Assembly: GCA_033980235.1 (NCBI GenBank)
Contig: CM067066.1
Coordinates: 41,068,977-41,132,976 of the forward strand
Length of the DNA stretch: 64,000 bases
From: Diadema setosum
Taxonomy: Eukaryota; Echinodermata; Echinoidea; Diadematoida; Diadematidae
Reading direction: 5' to 3'
A program made the position numbers and the translations under genes. The notes beneath the pieces were generated by a model. The model was not told the origin of the DNA, ran no database searches, and saw only the letters and a list, made by a program, of their open reading frames with translations. This document shows, in pieces, positions 57,247 through 64,000 of the stretch (within the stretch, counting starts at the first letter, position 1; each line of letters begins with the position of its first letter).

Positions 57247-60200
57247 AACTTGAAATGACTGACTGACATGTCAGCTTAATCTTATATGAAAGGTAGCCAC
57301 TTTTAGGAAAGAGTAGAGAAAGAATGTTTGACCATCTCTCAATGACCATCAGCTGGAGTGTTGTGTCCAACAATATTTAGTCAAACAGCCTATTGTGCAA
57401 GTCAGTATTTTACTGCCACTTCTGACTTTTAGTCAGCAATCTCAAAATCTAATAAGTGCTCAAATAAATGCAATGGTACATCCTGTGAATACTACATTTT
57501 CATGTCATAATATATACACTATTTATATGAAACCCCCCCCCCCCCCCAACAAAACAAAACAAACAATCCATCCCAAACAATTAAAGTATTACATACCAAA
57601 CACCAGACCTGAAGAGTGAATCTTTCCAAGCAATTATCATACAAGTCTTACAAGAGATAAAAATATAACTTTCTCAACAGTTTGCCTCATCCATAAGTTG
57701 TGTTCCCATTAGGTCTTTAAATAGGCTGGCCATGAACAACTTATATCCCTTTGAATGTTTTAGGATCAACTCCTAATTCAACCTGTATCATCCGAACATC
57801 ATTGACTCCGTTACTTGTAGAATGATTTCTGCAATTTAGATTACAATTAAACTGTGCGTTATCTCAATGATGTAACTGTACAAAATTTACAGATGATGTA
57901 CAACAAACCAACAAGATATGACTGCAATATCTAAGCAGCATTTTAACTCTGCTGAGATAAATATGGGCCTATGGGTTACATTCTATCTGAGAAAAAAAGA
58001 AGAAGAAGAAGAAGAAGAAACCAAAACAACACAGATGGAGATAGATAGAGGAACTTAGAGGTAATGGTTCGGTTAACTAATTTACCGATTAAAAAGCACT
58101 TAACTTCCAATTTCTGCAAACACGTATATAGAATACAAGACAATTCTGCTTAACCAGAGAGAGAGAAAAAAAAAAGATAAAGCTAAATCCGGCATAACTA
58201 AAGCACCTCATAGCGTACAGACTGAAATATTACTGTCATGTCAAATAGTAATGTAAGGAAACAAAAATGGAAAAAATGCCCTTGTATGATTTAGATAAGA
58301 GAACATGGATGCTGAGAAAAATATTTTAGTGAAAAATGTGCTTACCTAAAATGAAAAATTGCACAAAAGGGCAAGTATACTGTTATAGCTCAGTTGATTT
58401 TTTTTTTGATACATGTATTTATCAAAATTTACTTATGTTTTACTATTCAAGAATGAATGTCTTACAAAACAGATGATTTCTCTATGTAAGTTTGTCTACT
58501 GGCTATTGCTCTTCAAAATTTTTCAATTATATCAATAGTAATGAGAAAAACATGCATGACACACATTACATATTGCACATACCTAACGCTTACACTTCAG
58601 CTGAGAATGGGAAGAGAATGGGAAAAAAGTGGAAACACTGTCACAATACTGTTTACCAGAATGTGTATACAGAGACTGACCGCGGCTAAAACCTGATACT
58701 GACGTGATTTCTATAGAAAAAACATATATGCCGGTACTACAAATGAAAAGAAAAGAAAAAGTCCCAAATTACTTAGTACTCTTGACAGTATTCACTCAAA
58801 TACCTAATGAAGTATTCCTGTATTCACCTTAAGTTTACATAGTTTGAGGAGATCAATACATCAAAGTGTCAAAATGTCATCAAGCTGATTATCACTGGAC
58901 ACAGCAAATGTACATAGTTTTGAAGAGATGTGCAATCCTACTGACGTGCTGATTAACCTCAAGAACAGACAGAATTAAACTTGGTTGAGAGCTCACCTCT
59001 TGGTCAGCTTTTCTCATTGATGCAGCTAACGCCTCTTTACACTTTTGTACCAAACAAACTCCGTCAAAACAGTCATATGACGATAATCTTAAATTTCAAG
59101 AGGCTGTTTGGAATACTGGCTGATGTTTACGACCTCTGTCAACATTATTTCTTTTCCAGTGTACTTAATTTTTACCCACTCTTGTACACACCTTTCCATC
59201 ATACATTACTATTCTTAGTCTCGCATTCTCTCTCTCTATCACCATATCAAGGGCAAAAACCAAAACCCCCAAAATTGAAATCTTTGTATTTTTCAGCACA
59301 CAGCACACACACACACACACACACAAATCCTAACCCCCCAAAAAAAAAACAAAAAAAAAAACAAAAACCAAAACCAGAAACTAAACGCCCCCCCCCCCCC
59401 CCCCAAAAAACAAAAAAAAAAATAAATCAAACCCAAAACAAACAAACCCCAAACCATCCTATTATTAATTGGTCAGATATTAAGATGTAGGTTTTAGCAT
59501 TTGTCAGGGTACGGTCTCTCCTCAGCCTTCAAGTCAAGCAGACTTTCTAATAAATTAGGTTGTAGAACTGCCTGTCAATAAAAGAACTGACTATCCTATG
59601 TGCTGTGCTATCCTTGCCTACTTGTTTAATTGGTCTGTGAATCTTTTTGAGTACATTGGTTTTTTGTTTCTTACATGTGGTAAATGTATATACAGATAAT
59701 TACATGCCACTCTTTTTTCATTTCATTTCTGGGGAAAAAAACACCCCAAACAGAAATGCTTCACTATAAGACAGCAGTGACAAACTCTATTAAAGCTTAC
59801 CTGGAACAAAAGAACTGGAAGAAATATGAAACTAGTTTGACTGTAACACGGACTATTGTGTTGTACACCCTGTTTTAACCAATATGCGCACACATCACTC
59901 TTCAAATAAAATTGAATGTAAACCTATAGAGCAGGAGAGGTATCATATTGTCAGCCTGATGCTACTTTGCTTATGGCAAGCAGATTTTACTGCAGTTTGA
60001 TGGAAGAATGCTCTGAAAGTTGTGTTAACCTACTACGTTGGCTCATTATACAAGTTGGTTTTGGAGAACAAAAATCTAGTCAAACTGTTAATTCAACAAA
60101 TGAAATTGAGCACTATTTGAAATTTAAGCTCATATATTTTGTTACTAGTTACCTGTGATGATTTTTATGTAAGAACAGGAATATGCAAATCAAAACTCTA

Positions 60201-61879
60201 ACTGTGATGCAACTTAGCTTTCTATTGTGTGTGATACCAACCTACTAGTAAAGAAAGTCTCTAAAATGTGCACTGGCTAGAAACCCTTACAGTGAAGTCA
60301 TCAGTATGCTTTCCTATGTACAGCTTTAAGTTAAGGGACTGCATTTGTAATGCTTCACTGCTAATTTTCCCTTACTAACTGGCTACATCTAGGGTCAGAT
60401 TGTCATGATTTTTTTCTTCTTCTAATCACGCTACCTTGCCTCTAAAATTGTCCCTTCTTACTCGTAGCAGAGCTGATTTACAGCAGAATCTGTGTCCCGA
60501 GTGATATCCAACACTATTTACTTGTCTCCTTTCTACTCAATGGAAATGAAGGGATAAGAATGAACATTCAGACAATTGATACCAGTACCCCATATCATTC
60601 TATCATGCATTGACTGAATAATAATGTACCATATTTTGGCTGCTTGATGATTGGTACCTTGTAGCATGTATTGGCTGCCTGATAATTGGTAACAGCCTGT
60701 CATATTGCACTATGCATTGAGATATTTGTTTATTGAAGATGTGCAGCCTCCAAAAGATGTAAACAGTTTAGTTGCTGGCTTAACAAAGCCTTGGGCATGA
60801 AGTCTTCACAAAGACTGGACACATGTCCACTCTGACCCAAAAGAAAGAACAAACAGTGATGTACATTCAATTTGATTTATATCCTAAATACCTAATTTCT
60901 GGACTTATGGGATCTAATTCTGGTTACTGCAATATAACAGCAGCACAGTATCCACTGGGATACTTCTCACACAATCACTAAAACTGCTATAAGGAAATAG
61001 CCCTTCATTTACATATTCATGAATCTCATTGATCCTGGCAAGTGACAGAGGATTGAATTCAAACCCTATGTTCATGAAGAAATAATTTCAATGTTACTAG
61101 ACTTAAGGAATCCCAAGTACAGTGACTGCTGACCTTATACCACTATTATGTCAATGCAAATGAATTTTCATTTATTTGTACCCTGTTGACCAACTTACAT
61201 TATTAGTAAACATCATTAGCTTAAATTTTGATTGAATTTTCTTTTTCCTTTCAAAGTACAATGACTTCTGATCTTGACTTTTCACAACTATCACTTTATT
61301 GATCTAACTGTCTATATTTTTGCCCTGTCTACAAAATTATTTATCTACTGAACAAACCTAAATGAAGTTTCTTAGCTCGTGGCATAAAAGTTTTTGACAG
61401 CGGGGAAAAACAAATCTTTTTCCGATTGCAAAATGTAAAAAAAAAAAAGAAGCTGAAAACAACAGAGTAACATTTGGGTTGTGCTTGACAGATGACATAT
61501 CATACTACAATTACTCCATTGAAAGAATGGATTGATGGGATAGACAGATAGGTAGATTTCTTTTTTCTTTTTTACTCATCAGGCATTAAATGCAACATGC
61601 ATTCTCTGCACGCAAAACTTTGTACTTTTTTTTTATTACTGTATCATTGCCTGCTTTGATGTATTTATCAAAGTGTAATAGCTAGAGATTTCTGTCTCAC
61701 ATGTTTTTCATTTTAATTTCCAAGCTTAATGGCAAGCATTACAGTGGTTGCACACTTGCTCACAAGTATTAAAGAAATTGGAAATCTATATTTCATTAGA
61801 ACCATTTCTACCAAAAACCCTCATGTAATTGGGTCCTGAAGTTTCTAAGGGCTGGTTTCTATCAGTTGAACAAGCTGGA
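57247..61879. other. Non-coding; 3' UTR and downstream flank of the SLC7 gene
   Basis: AT-rich DNA with poly-C at 57530-57547, (GAA)n near 57998-58020, (AC)n at 59300-59325 and an A/C-rich low-complexity stretch at 59330-59455. A 169-codon frame at 58981-59490 has a low-complexity second half and no family features. The part nearest 61880 is presumably minus-strand 3' UTR. Confidence 0.45.
61632..61637 (-). terminator. Candidate polyadenylation signal of the SLC7 gene
   Basis: TTTATT on the plus strand reads AATAAA on the minus strand, about 245 bp past the SLC7 stop codon. Confidence 0.4.
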
Positions 61880-61941
61880 CTAATCCTCCTTTTCCTCAGC
61901 AACACAGAACAGAAGCTTCTGCATCCAGATAGTGAATGATT
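61880..61941 (-). CDS. SLC7 terminal exon: cytoplasmic tail
   Basis: 62 bp including TAG (61882-61880), acceptor GTTCTTCAG. In the phase given by the previous exon it reads QSFTIWMQKLLFCVAEEKED. Its length and acidic end fit LAT-type tails. The same DNA is open in another minus-strand frame, which is not coding. Confidence 0.85.
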
Positions 61942-62981
61942 CTGAAGAACAAAGACAAGAAGAAGAAGAGAAGATATTAATACTGCTGACTGCTTGTATC
62001 TCATCCAGTTCGAAGACACTGCTAGTAATACTTGATCATGAATCAAGGAAGAATTATTCATATGGCAGTTTTACTAGCTGTAAAATGATTATCATCACCC
62101 ATTTGAATCACAGCAGACCTGGCTCAACCCATTAGGGATTAATAATCTCACTGAAAGGCTTCAAGCTGGGGGGGGGGGGTGTTTCATAAAGCTGTTCTTA
62201 AAATTATGAACGACTTAAAGGGATCGTATAGATTTGGTTGAGACTTAATGTCAGGTTTCTAACATTTTTTGGTGAGATAATGAGAAACCCGTTTTGAAAT
62301 ATAGAAGAGCATGTAATTCCATGAGGAATTCAACATTCATTTGATGAAAATTGGTTTTGAAATGGCTAAGATATCCAAAATAGAGCGATTCTAATAAAGA
62401 GTGGGACCCACATTTTGTTACGATCGCTTTGTTTTACTTTGCTTTTTAATGTTTCAGTCATTCCAGACCCGATTTTCATCAAATAAACTTTGAATTCCTC
62501 TTAAAATAGCATGCTCTGTACTATTTCATAAGTGTTTTCTTGGTATCTCGCAAAGCCCAATTCTCCTCTCCACCAATACTGTACCATCCCTTTAAAGGGA
62601 TGGTACAGTTTTGGTGGAGATGAGGATCAGGCTTTTAACTTTTTGTGAGATACCAAGAAACCACTTATCAAATAGTATATAACATACCATTCTAAGAGGA
62701 CTTCAAAGTTTATTTGGTGGAAATTAATTCCACACACCTGCCACCTCATTCTACACCAGCACTCTTTTGCACAAAGAATACAAAACCATGACACTACACT
62801 TACGGATGGCAAGAAGGAACCACTCTGGCTTTGTGGTCCACCACACCCCCAGGAAGTAAACAGGGATGCCTGACAACAAGATAGCGGCCCCTATAAGGGT
62901 GTCGATGGGGGCTGCATACACACCCATGATGGTCAGGAAGATGCAGGCAAGGAGGAATAGGACTGGTAGTGCAATATTCAC
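61880..62981 (-). CDS. SLC7 L-type amino-acid transporter light chain, last two coding exons
   Basis: Exons 62981-62804 and 61941-61880 on the minus strand join in phase 1 to give 79 residues. The first part, VNIALPVLFLLACIFLTIMG ... then LLSGIPVYFLGVWW, is the TM11-TM12 region of LAT1/y+LAT-type transporters (vertebrate LAT1: VNLALPVFFILAC, ILSGLPVYFFGVWW). The second ends QKLLFCVAEEKED and matches the short cytoplasmic tail in length and in the QKL position. Such light chains pair with an SLC3-type heavy chain and exchange neutral or cationic amino acids across the plasma membrane. The N-terminal ten helices lie beyond 64000. The member (LAT1/2 or y+LAT) cannot be decided. The intron holds one and a half TTAA MITEs. 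Confidence 0.9.
62215..62595. mobile_element. TTAA-flanked palindromic MITE, family C, copy 2
   Basis: TTAA at 62215-62218 and 62592-62595, ends AGGGATCGTATAG and GTACCATCCCT. The interior matches copy 1 (GATAATGAGAAACC, GAAAATTGGTTTTGAAATGG). It sits in the SLC7 last intron. Confidence 0.85.
62592..62735. mobile_element. Half of a third family C MITE sharing the TTAA
   Basis: It starts from the right TTAA of copy 2: AGGGATGGTACAGTTTTGGT, then GAGATACCAAGAAACCACTT, then AAAGTTTATTTGGTGGAAAT, and stops at the hairpin midpoint. The other half is missing. It abuts the SLC7 exon at 62804 by about 70 bp. Confidence 0.75.
62804..62981 (-). CDS. SLC7 exon: TM11-TM12
   Basis: 178 bp, acceptor CTTCTACAG/GTG, donor ATCC/GTAAGT. 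It reads VNIALPVLFLLAC and ends KPEWFLLAI. The phase is fixed by the SLC7 match. Confidence 0.93.
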
Positions 62982-63537
62982 CTGTAGAAGGCAGCAGATA
63001 CAGTATGTGGTTACAGGAATGTCTGAATTCCATGTCATAAGTCATTTGGGTCTTTACTTCAGTATAACCTTTACTGTAAGCATATATTTCTTTATCATTG
63101 CTTACTTCTAGATTGACATATATGAGATTAAGGCCATATACATACATTAATCGTAACTAAAAAAAAAAGAAGAAAACTAAATGTGCATGAGACTAAATAA
63201 ATGTAAAACACCAAATAGGTGTGACAAGATTTCTTTCAAAACATTCGCTCACTCTTCTTGCTAACATCAAGAAGTTGCATGTATTTTTTTTTCTTATAAA
63301 TCTTTAGAAATGTTCCTTCAAAAACAAATCAATCAACATAATCCACAGAAGAGTTTTTCTGACACTGAAATCCAACTGCTGTTGCATGAGGCTATTTCTA
63401 CAACATTCGTAGGTATACATCGTGAAGTGAATATCTTATAGTACATAAATCTTAGCTGGAAATTTCAAAATTTGGAGATAAAAATGTGACTGTTTTGCAT
63501 TTTACACAGATGCCCGTTAGAGCAAGGAGGTCTAAGA

Positions 63538-63990
63538 GTTGGAGTTCCAACTGGCTGTAATTATTCAAACAGTAGTCAGATTTCTATTGATGTACAAAGG
63601 AATTCCACAGGTGCATTTGTGCCTTTGATGATCGATGTTCAATGTCGCTGTCTTGCTGAGCAATCTGGGGATATAATTTTGAACGTTAACATAATGTTGA
63701 CCATATTTTGCTTATTTATTGATTAAATTAAATGAAATCTATTTTAATGATAAAGCATGTAAAACAAAAGTCAATCCCGTCCTGAAATCTGTGCAAAAGT
63801 GTAAATCAGAGCTGTATCATGTGAAAATATCTAAAACTGTACCATCCTGGAAAGCCGGTTTTATCACTTTTCCACAAATAAAACTAATATGGAATAATCT
63901 TTCAAGTAATATTATTTATTGGTAGATATATCAGATAAGTGCCCGGGTATGCCGAGTCAAGTAATTTTCATCTTTATTTCAGCATTTTTT
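63538..63990 (+). repeat. Dispersed repeat, copy 2
   Basis: Collinear with 48787-49172 from GTTGGAGTTCCAACTGGCTG to the TTTATTTCAGC end. It carries about 95 bp (about 63562-63650) not in copy 1, placed between GGCTG and CGCTG. The repeat may run past the window end. Confidence 0.85.
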
Positions 63991-64000
63991 GCCCAATTTC

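Noticed and set aside
58981..59490. 169-codon frame on the + strand
   Set aside because: Second half is A/C simple sequence (poly-Lys/Pro) and the first half has no recognisable domain.

Overview
The window is animal nuclear DNA. It is AT-rich, its genes are split by long introns with GT-AG junctions, and intergenic and intronic space is packed with microsatellites and small inverted-repeat transposons. The deuterostome-style gene content, the repeat style and the bloom of TTAA-flanked MITEs suggest a marine invertebrate, most likely an echinoderm such as a sea urchin. That assignment is inference; nothing here proves a species.

Three host genes are supported, two of them cut by the window edges. 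(1) 4.3-11.3 kb, + strand: the 3' part of a receptor tyrosine kinase. Eight phase-compatible exons give 661 residues: extracellular stalk, transmembrane helix, complete kinase domain with all catalytic residues, and a basic Ser-rich tail of about 270 residues. (2) 32.1-43.3 kb, + strand: a complete aquaporin of the classical AQP4/big-brain type. Three exons give 288 residues, both NPA motifs are present, the pore constriction is odd (Asn/Leu/Ala/Arg), and the C-terminus is a PDZ-type TSV. Two further phase-0 segments at 43.9 and 48.0 kb could give a longer tail ending in TRV. (3) 61.9-63.0 kb, - strand: the last two coding exons of an SLC7 L-type amino-acid transporter light chain; its upstream exons lie beyond the window.

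The rest is mostly mobile-element archaeology. 12.8-14.4 kb: a mariner-like element with ~240-bp inverted arms, one arm split by a TTAA-flanked element. 15.8-16.2 kb: a 78-bp tandem array. 17.5-18.8 kb: an element with about six ~150-bp modules, each ending in AGGTCA runs. 19.1-21.6 kb: a TIR element whose two ends carry large 15-bp minisatellites in opposite orientation. 22.4-25.4 kb: foldbacks, a TIR element, and two minus-strand tRNA-derived SINEs, one split by a MITE. 36.6-38.2 and 50-53.3 kb: TIR elements full of GAGCGAGC / GCTCGCTC tandem units. 39.1-42.2 kb: a decayed LINE hit by a second LINE and by a 300-bp palindrome. 54.6, 56.2 and 62.2 kb: more TTAA-flanked elements, one with a GC-rich palindromic element nested inside.

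No RNA gene, CRISPR array, virus or bacterial operon was recognised. The three host genes are not an operon and nothing shows that they act together. Most long open frames elsewhere are by-products of tandem repeats whose unit length is a multiple of three.
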